Source of the DNA: CAWDCV01 sp963728125
GTDB taxonomy: Bacteria; Actinomycetota; Actinomycetes; CAWDCV01
Length of the DNA stretch: 64,000 nucleotides
Direction: 5' to 3'
Assembly: GCA_963728125.1 (NCBI GenBank)
Contig: CAVSIZ010000001.1
Coordinates: 310,001-374,000, forward strand
Shown here: piece by piece, positions 54,150-63,139 of the stretch
Position numbering within the stretch: position 1 is the stretch's first letter
Layout of the letters: each line of letters opens with the position of its first letter
Notes under the pieces: model-generated
Told to the model about the DNA's origin: nothing
Seen by the model: only the letters and a program-made list of their open reading frames with translations
Database searches by the model: none
Program-made: the position numbers and the translations under genes

Positions 54150-55241
54150 GTGCCTGCGCAAGACCGGGGGGATGTTGACCTGCTCCGCAGCACGCTCGCC
54201 GCGGTCGCCCCCGGAACGAGCCTGCGTGACGGGCTCGAGCGCATCCTGCGCGGCAACACCGGTGCGCTGATCGTTCTCGGGCTCGATCGGACGGTCGAGT
54301 CGCTCTGCACAGGCGGGTTCGTGCTCGACGTGGAGTTCTCCTCCACCCGGCTGCGTGAGCTCGCCAAGATGGACGGCGCGATCATTCTCGACTCTGCGTC
54401 GTCGCGCATCGTGCGGGCCGCGGTCCACCTCGTCCCCGATTCCACGATCCCGAGCGGCGAGTCGGGAACGCGCCATCGCACCGCGGAGCGCGTGGCCAAG
54501 CAGACCGGACTGCCGGTGATCTCGGTCAGCCAATCGATGCGGATCATCGCGCTGTGGGTGCACGGCGGGCGATACGTCCTCGAGGACTCCGCGGCGATCC
54601 TGTCCAGGGCGAACCAGGCGCTCGCGACACTGGAGCGCTACAAGCTGCGCCTCGACGAGGTCGCGGGCACACTCTCCGCGCTGGAGATCGAGGACCTGGT
54701 GACGGTCCGCGACGTGGCAGCGGTCGCGCAGCGGCTCGAGATGGTTCAGCGCATTGCGGGTGAGATCGACGGGTACGTCGTCGAGCTCGGCACCGATGGC
54801 CGGCTGCTGACCTTGCAGCTGGACGAGCTGATCTCCGGCGTCGAGCTCGACCGCACCCTCGTGGTGCGTGACTATCTGCCGCCCGCAGCCGGGCGTCGCC
54901 CGCGCACCGTCGAGGACTCCCTGGACGAGCTCGACGCCCTGAGCGCCGCCGAGCTGCTCGACCTCACCACGGTGTCTCGCGCGCTCGGCCACGGTGGCAT
55001 ACCTGAGGCACTGGAAACAGCAGTGAGCCCGCGCGGATACCGGCTGCTGGCGAAGGTGCCCCGCCTGCCCCCGCTGGTTATCGACCGACTCGTCGACCAC
55101 TTCGGCGGCCTGCAAAAGCTGCTCGCAGCCAGTGTCGAGGACCTGCAGTCGGTGGAAGGGGTCGGCGAGTCCCGCGCTCGCAGCGTGCGCGAAGGGCTGT
55201 CCCGGCTGGCGGAGTCGTCGATCCTGGAGCGGTACGTCTGA
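54150..55241 (+). CDS. disA: Diadenylate cyclase DisA (DNA integrity scanning)
   Basis: Makes the second messenger c-di-AMP and senses branched DNA. 363 residues: a DAC domain with the DGA motif at 75-77 and RHR at 108-110 (GTRHRTAERV), a helical spine (about 150-300) and a C-terminal HhH domain (LVDHFGGLQKLLAASVEDLQSVEGVGESRARSV in pieces). GTG 54150 has AGGAG eight bases upstream. The open frame before it overlaps radA. An 88-base gap from radA could hold its own promoter. Confidence 0.96.
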   Translation: MPAQDRGDVDLLRSTLAAVAPGTSLRDGLERILRGNTGALIVLGLDRTVESLCTGGFVLDVEFSSTRLRELAKMDGAIILDSASSRIVRAAVHLVPDSTIPSGESGTRHRTAERVAKQTGLPVISVSQSMRIIALWVHGGRYVLEDSAAILSRANQALATLERYKLRLDEVAGTLSALEIEDLVTVRDVAAVAQRLEMVQRIAGEIDGYVVELGTDGRLLTLQLDELISGVELDRTLVVRDYLPPAAGRRPRTVEDSLDELDALSAAELLDLTTVSRALGHGGIPEALETAVSPRGYRLLAKVPRLPPLVIDRLVDHFGGLQKLLAASVEDLQSVEGVGESRARSVREGLSRLAESSILERYV

Positions 55242-55249
55242 GCCAACTG

Positions 55250-55864
55250 GTGGCGTTCCTCGCCGTATCGGCGCTGGTCATCTGCATGCCAGGACCGGAT
55301 ACCGCACTCACCGTACGCAACGCCCTAGCTGCCGGCCGCCGCGGCGGGATCTACACGGCCGCGGGCGTGGCCACCGGACAGCTGGTCTGGACGATCGCCG
55401 TGAGCGTCGGTATCGCCGGCGTCCTGGCAGCATCCGCGCCGGCGTTCCTTGCTCTGAAACTGATCGGGGCGACGTACCTGATCTACCTGGGCGTGCAATC
55501 GCTTCGCGCTGCCTGGAACCGCGGCGTCGACACGTCTGCCGGCGAAAGCCCCCGGCTGCGAGTGATTCCCGCCCGTGCGTTTCGCTCGGGACTGATCAGC
55601 AATCTCGCCAACCCGAAGATGGCGGCGTTCTTCCTCAGCCTCCTGCCGCAGTTCGTTCCTTCCCGGGAGGGGAACGTCGAGGGATCCCTGCTCCTCGGCG
55701 CGGTGTTCTGCCTGATGACGTTCGCCTGGCTCACGGCCTACAGCATCGCTGTCGACCGGGCGCGGCGGCTGCTGAGCCGCCAGCGGATTCGCCGCACGCT
55801 CGATGCAGTGACCGGCGGGGTGCTGATCGCGTTCGGGATGCGACTCGCGCTCGCGCAGCGCTGA
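55250..55864 (+). CDS. LysE/RhtB-family exporter
   Basis: 204 residues, six hydrophobic helices. The N-terminal MPGPDTALTVRNALAAGRRGGIYTAAGVATG carries the family PGP signature, and FRSGLISNLANPKMAAFFLSLLPQFV the second conserved region. It exports an amino acid or a derivative; the substrate cannot be told. GTG 55250 lies eight bases after the disA stop, so it is probably co-transcribed with disA. Confidence 0.88.
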   Translation: MAFLAVSALVICMPGPDTALTVRNALAAGRRGGIYTAAGVATGQLVWTIAVSVGIAGVLAASAPAFLALKLIGATYLIYLGVQSLRAAWNRGVDTSAGESPRLRVIPARAFRSGLISNLANPKMAAFFLSLLPQFVPSREGNVEGSLLLGAVFCLMTFAWLTAYSIAVDRARRLLSRQRIRRTLDAVTGGVLIAFGMRLALAQR

Positions 55865-55874
55865 CCTCCGCCCG

Positions 55875-56582
55875 CTACTGCAGGACGATCTCGACCCGCT
55901 CGCTGAGCACGTCACCCGCCCGGCCCTGGACGTGGTACGTGCCAGGCTCGACCCGCGGCTCGTCCGGGCACCCGTCCGACGCCGCCACCCGCCGCCACAC
56001 GACCGACGTCGTGTAGACGGCTCCGGGCTCGAGAGTGCGTACGTCTGAGTCTCCGCCGGGGTAGCAGACGTCGGAGGACCACACGGCCGCGTCGCCGGTC
56101 CCGACCTTCACCTCGAGCGCATTCTGACCGACATCCGTCTCGCACGCCTGCGCGCCGTTGTTGGTCACTGTCAGCGTGAAGGTTGGATCGCCGTCGGCGC
56201 CGTAGCTGGTTCCGTCCGTCCCCACCGCAACCCCGAGGTCGGTCGGCGCGCACTGCGTGATGGCGGGCGCGGGGTTTGCCTCGGCCGAGGCGGTCGGAGT
56301 CGACGCCGATGGCTGCGTCGATGCGGTAGCCGTTGCCGACGCGGTCCGCGAGGGCGCTGCCGACGTCGTGGGAAGCGTTGCAGTCTGGGTCTGCCCAGGG
56401 TCGGGGGCGTTGCCGCCACGGATCAGTTGGACGGCCACCACAACGATCGCCACGACCACCGCGAGCACGAGGAGGCGCCGCACCCAGTACGTTCCCGCAG
56501 GCTTGGGCCCGACCGGATGCAGCACCGGTGACAGGACCTCGGGAAGCCCCGGCTCGTCGATTTCCGGCCGAACGTCGACCAC
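55875..56582 (-). CDS. Membrane-anchored secreted protein, DUF4232-like domain (unknown)
   Basis: 235 residues: a short cytoplasmic start, one membrane helix (about 35-53, VRRLLVLAVVVAIVVVAVQLI), a Ser/Thr/Ala/Pro linker (about 60-105), then a beta-sandwich with two cysteine pairs (ITQCAPTDL, ACETDVG, DVCYPGGD, DGCPDEP) and a YHVQGRAGDVLSERVEI end. The pattern suits wall-associated binding or sensing. No known function. Flanked by the convergent lysE-like gene and the divergent mutY. Confidence 0.7.
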   Translation of the reverse strand: MVDVRPEIDEPGLPEVLSPVLHPVGPKPAGTYWVRRLLVLAVVVAIVVVAVQLIRGGNAPDPGQTQTATLPTTSAAPSRTASATATASTQPSASTPTASAEANPAPAITQCAPTDLGVAVGTDGTSYGADGDPTFTLTVTNNGAQACETDVGQNALEVKVGTGDAAVWSSDVCYPGGDSDVRTLEPGAVYTTSVVWRRVAASDGCPDEPRVEPGTYHVQGRAGDVLSERVEIVLQ

Positions 56583-56657
56583 GTCGCCAGGCTAGATCCG
56601 CCCCGTCGTCAAGATCGGAAGGCTCGCCGGACGCCGCTCTGCGAGGATCGGCGAGTC

Positions 56658-57539
56658 ATGCGGTCCCTTCTCCACGAGCCGATCCTGGCCTGGTACGACG
56701 TTCATCGCCGCGACCTGCCGTGGCGCCGACCAGATGCCACCGCATGGGCGGTTGTGGTCAGCGAGTTCATGCTGCAGCAGACACCCGTCGCCCGGGTCGT
56801 CCCCGCGTACGAGGAGTGGCTGGTGCGCTGGCCGACCCCGGCCGCGCTCGCGGCCGACTCTGCGGGCGAAGCCGTCCGGCAGTGGGGACGCCTGGGCTAT
56901 CCGCGCCGGGCACTGCGCCTGCACGACGTCGCGACGACCCTCGTAGAGCGGCACGGCGGCGAGGTACCGCCGTCGTACGACGACTTGGTGGCGCTGCCCG
57001 GCATCGGGCCGTACACCGCCGCCGCCATCGCGTCGTTCGCGTTTCGGCAGCGACATGTTGTCCAGGACACCAACGTGCGGCGCGTGCTTGCCCGCGCGAT
57101 CACGGGAGTGGAGCAACCGCCCGCCAGCTCAACCGCGGCCGAGGTTCGGCTGGGCGAGGAGCTGCTGCCCGATGACCCGGAGACTGCTGCTTGCTGGGCG
57201 GTCGCGGTCATGGAGCTCGGCGCGTTGGTATGCACGGCGCGGGCTCCGCGCTGCGACTCCTGCCCGATCGCGGACCGCTGCGCATGGCGGCTGGCCGGCT
57301 ATCCCGCGTACGACGGACCGGTGCGGCGCGGTCAGACGTACGCCGGCACCGACCGGCAGGTGCGTGGGCGGCTTCTCGAGGTGCTGCGCACTGCGCACGG
57401 CTCGGTGACCGCTGCCGCCCTCGACGCAGTCTGGGACGACGACGTCCAGCGCCTTCGCGCGCTTGAGGGACTGCTTGCCGACGGGCTGATCGAGCGGGTC
57501 GGCGACCAGTACGCGCTGCCTGCTCAGCGCGCGGTGTAG
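56658..57539 (+). CDS. mutY: A/G-specific adenine glycosylase MutY
   Basis: Removes adenine opposite 8-oxoguanine. 293 residues: catalytic Glu36 in SEFMLQQTPVARVV, helix-hairpin-helix LPGIGPYTAAAIASFAF, catalytic Asp137 in VVQDTNVRRVLAR and a complete 4Fe-4S cluster motif C-X6-C-X2-C-X5-C (CTARAPRCDSCPIADRC). The C-terminal NUDIX-like recognition domain of E. coli MutY is missing; a short winged-helix-like region is present, as in other actinobacterial MutY. Overlaps the convergent SDR gene by 16 bases. Confidence 0.93.
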   Translation: MRSLLHEPILAWYDVHRRDLPWRRPDATAWAVVVSEFMLQQTPVARVVPAYEEWLVRWPTPAALAADSAGEAVRQWGRLGYPRRALRLHDVATTLVERHGGEVPPSYDDLVALPGIGPYTAAAIASFAFRQRHVVQDTNVRRVLARAITGVEQPPASSTAAEVRLGEELLPDDPETAACWAVAVMELGALVCTARAPRCDSCPIADRCAWRLAGYPAYDGPVRRGQTYAGTDRQVRGRLLEVLRTAHGSVTAAALDAVWDDDVQRLRALEGLLADGLIERVGDQYALPAQRAV

Positions 57540-58279
57540 CCGCCGTCCACGGTGTAGTACGCACCGGTGACGAACGAGGCGGCGTCGGAGCACAGCCACG
57601 CGACCAGCTCACCGACCTCGCGCGGCTGGCCGATGCGGCCGACAGGGTGCAACTCGGCAAGTCCGGATCGGGTTGCGTCGTCGGCGGAGGCGAGGAGCGG
57701 GGTGTCGACGAAGCCGGGCCCGACAGCGTTGACGCGAATTCCGGCCTGCGCATGGTCGAGTGCGGCGGCCCTGGTTAGGCCGACGACACCGTGCTTCGCC
57801 GCGGTGTACGCCGGTGCCGCACTGAACCCGACCGAGCCGAGGATGCTCGCCATGTTGATGATGGACCCGCCGCCTCCACGCAGCATCGCCTCGATCTCGT
57901 ATCGGCAGCAGTAGAAGACCGCGCTGAGATTGACCTCGATGACGCGCCGCCAGGTATCGATCGAGTACTCGCCGGTGGGCTCGGTGTCGCCGCTGATGCC
58001 GGCATTGTTGACGGCGAAGTCCAGCCGACCGTGATCGGAGACGATGCTGTCGATCAGCGCCTGGACGGCATCAGGATCCGCGACGTCGAGCGTTGCAGGC
58101 ACTGCCTTACCGCCGTCCTCGTCGATGTCACGAGCCACTCGCTGCGCAGCATGCTCGGCCAGATCGGCGACGACAACGGTTGCTCCGGACGCAGCGAGCA
58201 CACTCGCGCATGCTTCGCCGATGCCCGACCCGCCGCCGGTCACGATCCCGACCTTGCCGTCCAGTTCGTAGTTCGCCAT
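57524..58279 (-). CDS. Short-chain dehydrogenase/reductase (classical SDR)
   Basis: 251 residues. Cofactor loop TGGGSGIGEA, acidic VVVADLAEHA (Asp favours NAD(H)), the NNAGISG motif, catalytic serine in INMASILGSV and the YTAAK pair. Substrate unknown; glucose- or cyclopentanol-dehydrogenase-like. ATG 58279 lies at the end of a 200-base gap from clpC, which probably contains its promoter and the clpC terminator. Confidence 0.9.
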   Translation of the reverse strand: MANYELDGKVGIVTGGGSGIGEACASVLAASGATVVVADLAEHAAQRVARDIDEDGGKAVPATLDVADPDAVQALIDSIVSDHGRLDFAVNNAGISGDTEPTGEYSIDTWRRVIEVNLSAVFYCCRYEIEAMLRGGGGSIINMASILGSVGFSAAPAYTAAKHGVVGLTRAAALDHAQAGIRVNAVGPGFVDTPLLASADDATRSGLAELHPVGRIGQPREVGELVAWLCSDAASFVTGAYYTVDGGYTAR

Positions 58280-58435
58280 GCATGTGTTCTGCCCGGCGAA
58301 TCAGCGTTCGCACCCCGCGGGCGCCGGCGAGGGAGCCGTAGTGCGGTGCCGGCTGCGCCGAGCGGTTCGTCCCGCACGGTGACTCCGGCGTGTCGCGTCC
58401 CGCGGGAACCAGTTGGTGAAGGAACGCACACAAGC

Positions 58436-58465
58436 CGGCCCGCCCTCACAATCGGGGACGGGCCG
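58436..58465 (-). terminator. clpC terminator hairpin
   Basis: CGGCCCG-CCC (58436-58445) pairs with GGGGA-CGGGCCG (58454-58465) around an 8-base loop, 14 bases after the clpC stop on the minus strand. No T-tract follows. Confidence 0.65.
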
Positions 58466-58479
58466 TTCGTGCGTCAGCC

Positions 58480-61014
58480 TCAGCTGGCGGCCTGCGACTC
58501 CGACGTACCGGCAGCGGTTCCTGCCGCAGCCACTTCCGCCGGCTCGGGCAGCGTCGACTTCTGCTCGCCGCGGAAGGTGAAGCCCTGCTGGTCCCCCTCG
58601 GCGTCGTCGACGTCGACCAGGACGATCTGCCCCGCCTTGACCTCCGAGAAGAGGATCTTCTCCGACAGCGCGTCCTCGATCTCGCGCTGGATGGTGCGGC
58701 GCAGCGGCCGGGCGCCGAGGACCGGGTCGTAGCCCTTCTTCGCCAGCAGGTCCTTGGCCGCCGGCGTGAGCTCGATGCCCATGTCCTTGTCCTTGAGCCG
58801 CGCGTCGACCCGCTCGATCATCAGGTCGACGATCCGCACGATCTCCTGCGGTGTGAGCTGATGGAAGACGACAGTGTCGTCGACGCGGTTGAGGAACTCG
58901 GGCCGGAAGTGCTGCTTGAGCTCGTCGGTCACCTTGTTCTTCATCCGCTCGTACGACGACTGCTCGTCGCCGACAGCGGCGAAGCCGAGGTTGAAGCCCT
59001 TGGAGATGTCCCGCGTACCGAGGTTGGTCGTCATGATCAGGATCGTGTTCTTGAAGTCCACGCTGCGGCCCTGCGAATCGGTCATCCGACCGTCCTCGAG
59101 GATCTGCAGCAGGCTGTTGAACACGTCCGGATGCGCCTTCTCCACCTCGTCGAACAGCACGACCGAGAACGGCTTGCGCCGCACCTTCTCGGTGAGCTGG
59201 CCGCCCTCTTCGTACCCGACGTAGCCGGGAGGCGAGCCGAACAGCCGCGAGACGGTGTGCTTCTCCATGTACTCCGACATGTCGAGCTGAATGAGCGCGT
59301 CCTCGTCACCGAAGAGGAACTCCGCCAGCGTGCGCGACAGCTCAGTCTTCCCGACGCCGGACGGGCCGGCGAAGATGAACGACCCACCGGGGCGCTTGGG
59401 GTCCTTGAGACCGGCCCGAGTACGGCGGATCGCCTGCGACAGCGCGTGGATCGCCTGCTCCTGGCCGATGACCCGCTTGTGCAGCTCCTCCTCCATGCGC
59501 AGCAGTCGCGAGGACTCCTCCTCGGTCAGGCGGAACACCGGGATGCCGGTGGCGACCGCCAGTACCTCGGCGATGAGCTCCTCGTCGACCTCGGCGACGA
59601 TGTCCATGTCGCCGGCCTTCCACTCCCGCTCGCGGCGTGCCTTGTCGGCGAGCAGCTGCTTCTCGCGGTCGCGCAGTGACGCGGCCTTCTCGAAGTCCTG
59701 CGCGTCGATCGCGGACTCCTTCTCGCGACGAACGCCGGCAATGCGCTCGTCGAACTCGCGCAGGTCCGGCGGCGCCGTCATGCGCCGGATGCGCATCCGG
59801 GAGCCGGCCTCGTCGATGAGGTCGATGGCCTTGTCGGGGAGGAAGCGGTCGCTGATGTAACGGTCGGCGAGCTGCGCCGCCGCAACCAGCGCACTGTCAG
59901 TGATGGAGACGCGGTGATGGGCTTCGTACCGGTCGCGCAGGCCCTTGAGGATCTCGATGGTGTGCGCGAGCGTCGGCTCGGCGACCTGGATGGGCTGGAA
60001 GCGACGCTCGAGAGCGGCGTCCTTTTCCAGGTGCTTGCGGTACTCGTCGAGCGTGGTCGCGCCGATCGTCTGCAGCTCGCCTCGTGCCAGCATCGGCTTC
60101 AGGATCGACGCGGCATCGATGGCGCCCTCGGCAGCACCCGCACCGACGAGGGTGTGCAACTCGTCGATGAACAAGATGATGTCGCCGCGGGTACGGATCT
60201 CCTTGAGGACCTTCTTCAGCCGCTCCTCGAAGTCACCGCGGTAGCGGCTGCCCGCCACCAGCGCGCCGAGGTCGAGGGTGTACAGCTGCTTGTCCTTGAG
60301 CGTCTCCGGCACCTCGCCCTTGACGATGGCCTGCGACAGGCCCTCGACGACGGCGGTCTTACCAACGCCGGGCTCGCCGATCAGCACCGGGTTGTTCTTG
60401 GTCCGGCGAGACAGGACCTGCATGACCCGCTCGATCTCCTTCTCGCGACCGATGACCGGGTCGAGCTTGCCTTCGCGCGCAGCCTGGGTGAGGTTGCGAC
60501 CGAACTGGTCAAGCACCAGCGACGTCGACGGCGTGCCTTCGGCCGGGCCGCCACTCGTCGCCGGGTCGCCCTTGCCCTGGTAGCCGGACAGCAGCTGAAT
60601 GACCTGCTGCCGAACGCGGTTGAGGTCGGCCCCCAGCTTCACAAGGACCTGAGCAGCGACACCCTCGCCCTCGCGGATGAGTCCCAGCAGGATGTGCTCG
60701 GTGCCGATGTAGTTGTGGCCGAGCTGCAGCGCCTCACGAAGCGACAGCTCGAGAACCTTCTTCGCGCGCGGGGTGAAAGGAATGTGCCCGGACGGCGCCT
60801 GCTGGCCCTGGCCGATGATCTCCTCGACCTGGCTGCGAACCGCCTCGAGCGAGATGCCGAGGCTCTCCAGCGCCTTCGCCGCGACGCCCTCACCCTCGTG
60901 GATCAGCCCCAGCAGGATGTGCTCGGTGCCGATGTAGTTGTGGTTGAGCATCCGGGCTTCTTCTTGAGCCAGGACGACTACCCGCCTCGCGCGGTCGGTG
61001 AATCTCTCGAACAT
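58480..61014 (-). CDS. clpC: ATP-dependent Clp protease ATPase subunit ClpC
   Basis: Hexameric unfoldase feeding ClpP. 844 residues: two N-terminal Clp repeats (1-145, each with HNYIGTEHILLGLI), first AAA+ domain with Walker A GEPGVGKT (213-220), a UVR motif (about 424-459), second AAA+ domain with GPSGVGKT (550-557), and a C-terminal D2-small domain. ATG 61014 is chosen over a start four codons upstream because GAGGAGCGAC directly precedes it. It is a single-gene unit with a 400-base upstream region holding nested inverted repeats, and a terminator after it. Confidence 0.97.
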   Translation of the reverse strand: MFERFTDRARRVVVLAQEEARMLNHNYIGTEHILLGLIHEGEGVAAKALESLGISLEAVRSQVEEIIGQGQQAPSGHIPFTPRAKKVLELSLREALQLGHNYIGTEHILLGLIREGEGVAAQVLVKLGADLNRVRQQVIQLLSGYQGKGDPATSGGPAEGTPSTSLVLDQFGRNLTQAAREGKLDPVIGREKEIERVMQVLSRRTKNNPVLIGEPGVGKTAVVEGLSQAIVKGEVPETLKDKQLYTLDLGALVAGSRYRGDFEERLKKVLKEIRTRGDIILFIDELHTLVGAGAAEGAIDAASILKPMLARGELQTIGATTLDEYRKHLEKDAALERRFQPIQVAEPTLAHTIEILKGLRDRYEAHHRVSITDSALVAAAQLADRYISDRFLPDKAIDLIDEAGSRMRIRRMTAPPDLREFDERIAGVRREKESAIDAQDFEKAASLRDREKQLLADKARREREWKAGDMDIVAEVDEELIAEVLAVATGIPVFRLTEEESSRLLRMEEELHKRVIGQEQAIHALSQAIRRTRAGLKDPKRPGGSFIFAGPSGVGKTELSRTLAEFLFGDEDALIQLDMSEYMEKHTVSRLFGSPPGYVGYEEGGQLTEKVRRKPFSVVLFDEVEKAHPDVFNSLLQILEDGRMTDSQGRSVDFKNTILIMTTNLGTRDISKGFNLGFAAVGDEQSSYERMKNKVTDELKQHFRPEFLNRVDDTVVFHQLTPQEIVRIVDLMIERVDARLKDKDMGIELTPAAKDLLAKKGYDPVLGARPLRRTIQREIEDALSEKILFSEVKAGQIVLVDVDDAEGDQQGFTFRGEQKSTLPEPAEVAAAGTAAGTSESQAAS

Positions 61015-61127
61015 GTCGCTCCTCACAGAGCGGTCGGGCAGGAGGTCCGGGCTGCCGGGTCCCTGTCCTTCCGCATGCTAGCCCCGGGACTGCGGGCTCT
61101 CATGTGCTTGATTTGTCGGACAGCAGT

Positions 61128-61169
61128 GACGCAGGTGAAGACAGCACTGTCTTGGTGGTCCAACTGTCC
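61128..61169. promoter_or_regulatory. Nested inverted repeats upstream of clpC
   Basis: AAGACAGCACTGTCTT (61138-61153) is a 16-bp palindrome broken only at the two centre bases; it is enclosed by GGACAG (61128-61133) and CTGTCC (61164-61169). Roughly 114-155 bases upstream of clpC, a plausible operator or hairpin position. It does not fit the HAIR (HspR) or CIRCE (HrcA) sequences. Confidence 0.5.
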
Positions 61170-61267
61170 CTGGATACGACGTGTTCCCGGCTGGCGCTGA
61201 TACGTGCAGCCATGGGTACGCCGGCAGCGAACAGGCAGCCGTTGCGAGACGTGGCGGGGAGCCGGCG

Positions 61268-61294
61268 AGCGGCGAAGAATTCGCCGCTAAGCGG
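61268..61294. promoter_or_regulatory. 21-bp palindrome and overlapping CCGCTAAGCGG element
   Basis: Arms AGCGGCGAA and TTCGCCGCT around GAA (61268-61288) overlap a second palindrome CCGCTAAGCGG (61284-61294). About 260 bases upstream of clpC; the ligand is unknown. Confidence 0.4.
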
Positions 61295-61336
61295 TTACAA
61301 AGACAAAGTCACCGGCGCCGGCTGGCAACTAAATCG

Positions 61337-61385
61337 ACCTGTCCGAACGCGCCCCGCGTGCGAAGTCGGGGCGGCTCGGACAGGT
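61337..61385 (-). terminator. lsr2 terminator
   Basis: Perfect 10-bp outer arms ACCTGTCCGA and TCGGACAGGT, plus inner 7-bp arms CGCCCCG and CGGGGCG, starting 33 bases after the lsr2 stop; on the minus strand a mildly T-rich CGATTTAGTT follows. Confidence 0.8.
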
Positions 61386-61417
61386 CGTCGTTACGAAGAG
61401 GGTGCGCAAAATTACGG

Positions 61418-61753
61418 TCAGGCGTGCGCCTTGTCGTACTGGGTGACGATGTCGCCGGGAATGCGCCCGCGCTCGTTGACATTCAATCCCTGTTCGCGCG
61501 CCCACGCGCGGATCGCCGCGCTGTTGTTGCTCGAGCGACGCGCGGAACGACCACGGCCGCCGCCGGCGCCCGAGGCACGGCCACTGCGTCGGGCAGAACC
61601 GACATACGTGGCCAAGGCGTCACGAAGTTTGCCGGCATTGGCCGAGGAGAGGTCGATCTCGTAGGTGCTGCCGTCGAGTCCGAAGGAGACGGTCTCGTCG
61701 GCTTCTCCGCCATCGAGATCGTCGACGAGGGTCACCACGGTCTTCTGTGCCAC
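61418..61753 (-). CDS. lsr2: Nucleoid-associated protein Lsr2
   Basis: H-NS-like silencer of AT-rich DNA. 111 residues: N-terminal dimerisation/bridging domain (VVTLVDDLDGGEADETVSFGLDGSTYEIDLSSANAGKLRDAL in pieces), a flexible Arg/Gly/Ser linker, and the DNA-binding end IRAWAREQGLNVNERGRIP with the RGR minor-groove hook. The start is a GTG at 61753 with AAAGGA upstream. Single gene with its own terminator; the AT-rich stretch just upstream (61795-61845) may be autoregulatory. Confidence 0.96.
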   Translation of the reverse strand: MAQKTVVTLVDDLDGGEADETVSFGLDGSTYEIDLSSANAGKLRDALATYVGSARRSGRASGAGGGRGRSARRSSNNSAAIRAWAREQGLNVNERGRIPGDIVTQYDKAHA

Positions 61754-61847
61754 GGGAGGGATCCTTTCGCAAGGGTACGTGCACTTCTCGAGGAAATCCT
61801 AATGGACATTTACCGCTATTGCGAGCTGAGGGTGTGGATAAATGGCC

Positions 61848-62357
61848 TCAGAGGTACCGTAACATCCGAGTGTTACCCAGCGTGTTCGGTTTGACGCGCT
61901 CGAGTTCCAAAAACTCCGCGATGCCCTCGTCATAGGAACGCAACAGCTGTTCGTACACGACGGAACTCACCGGAGTTCCGTCGATGGGCACGAATCCGTG
62001 ACGTCCAAAGAAGTCCGTTTGAAACGTCAGTGTGAACACCCGGGAAACGCCAAGTTCACGTGCGGTGTCGAGCACCCGCGTGAGCAGCAACGTGCCGATG
62101 CCCTGGCCGTGCAGCGCCGGGTCGACCGCGAGGGTGCGTACCTCCGCGAGGTCCTCCCACATCACGTGCAGCGCTCCGCAGCCCACGACTGTCGGTGATG
62201 CGGCAGCGGCTGCCTCGGCGACCCAGAACTCCTGCACATCCTCGAACAGCGTGACCGTGGCCTTGGACAGCAGGATGCGATCGTCCGCGTAGTGATCGAT
62301 CAGCGTGCGGATGGAGCGGACGTCCGTGGTGCGGGCCCGTCGGATAGAGACGCTCAC
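61848..62357 (-). CDS. argA: Amino-acid N-acetyltransferase (short ArgA type, GNAT)
   Basis: 169-residue GNAT protein closely resembling the mycobacterial Rv2747-type L-glutamate/glutamine N-acetyltransferase, which makes N-acetylglutamate for arginine synthesis. Shared blocks: VTLFEDVQEFWVAE, VVGCGALHVMWEDLAEVRTLAVDP, the acetyl-CoA loop HGQGIGTLLL, VFTLTFQTDFFGRHGF and VKPNTLGNTRML. It lacks the kinase-like domain of E. coli ArgA. GTG 62357 overlaps the coaX stop (GTGA). Confidence 0.87.
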   Translation of the reverse strand: MSVSIRRARTTDVRSIRTLIDHYADDRILLSKATVTLFEDVQEFWVAEAAAAASPTVVGCGALHVMWEDLAEVRTLAVDPALHGQGIGTLLLTRVLDTARELGVSRVFTLTFQTDFFGRHGFVPIDGTPVSSVVYEQLLRSYDEGIAEFLELERVKPNTLGNTRMLRYL

Positions 62358-63133
62358 GCGTTGCGCTCGTAGACGAGCCGGAGCCCGATCAGCGTGAGCC
62401 ACGGCTCGTGCGCGTCGACGCAGCTGAGCTCGTCGATGACCAGCGGCGCGAGCCCCCCGGTGGCGATGACCGTTACCGACTCGCGCGACTCGCCGAGCTC
62501 GGTGACGATACGCCCGACGAGACCGTCCGCCTGTCCGGCGAATCCCCACAGCACCCCCGACTGCAGCGACTCCACCGTGTTCTTGCCAATCACCGACCGC
62601 GGCCGGGACAGCTCCACCTTGCGCAGCTGCGCGCCGCGCAGGCCCAGCGCCTCCACCGAGATCTCGATCCCCGGCGCAATCGCGCACCCGAGCAGCTCGC
62701 CGCGCGCACTGATGGCGTCGTACGTGGTCGCCGTGCCGAAGTCGACGACCACGCACGGGCCGCCGTACAGGTTGACCGCGGCAACCGCATTGACGACACG
62801 GTCGGTGCCAACTTCCTTGGGATTGTCGGTGAGGACCGGCAGGCCGGTACGGACGCCCGGTTCGACGACGACCGCCTGCGCGTCACCGAAGTAGCGACGC
62901 ACCATGACGCGCATCTCATGCAGCACCGACGGCACCGTCGAGCACAGCGCGATGCCGTCGACGTCGGCACCTCCCACCGCGGCGTACTGGGAGATGAGCC
63001 CGTGCAGCACGACGGCGAGCTCGTCGGCGGTGCGTCGCGCGTCGGTGGCGATGCGCCAGTGTTCGACAAGATCGACACCGTCGAACAGCCCGAGGACCGT
63101 GTGGGTATTGCCGACGTCGATCGCGAGCAGCAT
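62354..63133 (-). CDS. coaX: Type III pantothenate kinase
   Basis: First step of coenzyme A synthesis. 259 residues of the ASKHA fold: phosphate-1 motif LLAIDVGNTHTVLGLF, PNPxEVG-type NPKEVGTDRVVNAVAA, and phosphate-2 VVVDFGTATTYDAI with the catalytic aspartate in GTDR. ATG 63133 lies seven bases after the nadC stop, giving the cofactor pair nadC-coaX found across actinobacteria. Confidence 0.94.
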   Translation of the reverse strand: MLLAIDVGNTHTVLGLFDGVDLVEHWRIATDARRTADELAVVLHGLISQYAAVGGADVDGIALCSTVPSVLHEMRVMVRRYFGDAQAVVVEPGVRTGLPVLTDNPKEVGTDRVVNAVAAVNLYGGPCVVVDFGTATTYDAISARGELLGCAIAPGIEISVEALGLRGAQLRKVELSRPRSVIGKNTVESLQSGVLWGFAGQADGLVGRIVTELGESRESVTVIATGGLAPLVIDELSCVDAHEPWLTLIGLRLVYERNA

Positions 63134-63139
63134 TACTGG

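Larger units (their letters stand above)
61015..61417. other. 403-base gene-free region upstream of clpC
   Basis: Between lsr2 and clpC, both minus strand. It contains the lsr2 terminator (61337-61385), a 21-bp palindrome (61268-61288), a perfect CCGGCGCCGG, and nested inverted repeats at 61128-61169. No convincing ORF, tRNA or known riboswitch seen. Confidence 0.7.

Noticed and set aside
61015..61417. Riboswitch or small RNA gene upstream of clpC
   Set aside because: Palindromes are present, but nothing fits a known riboswitch core and no promoter-terminator pair frames an RNA.
61837..61860. Terminator after argA (CTGAGG/CCTCAG)
   Set aside because: Arms of only 6 bp with a 14-base loop; could be chance in this sequence.
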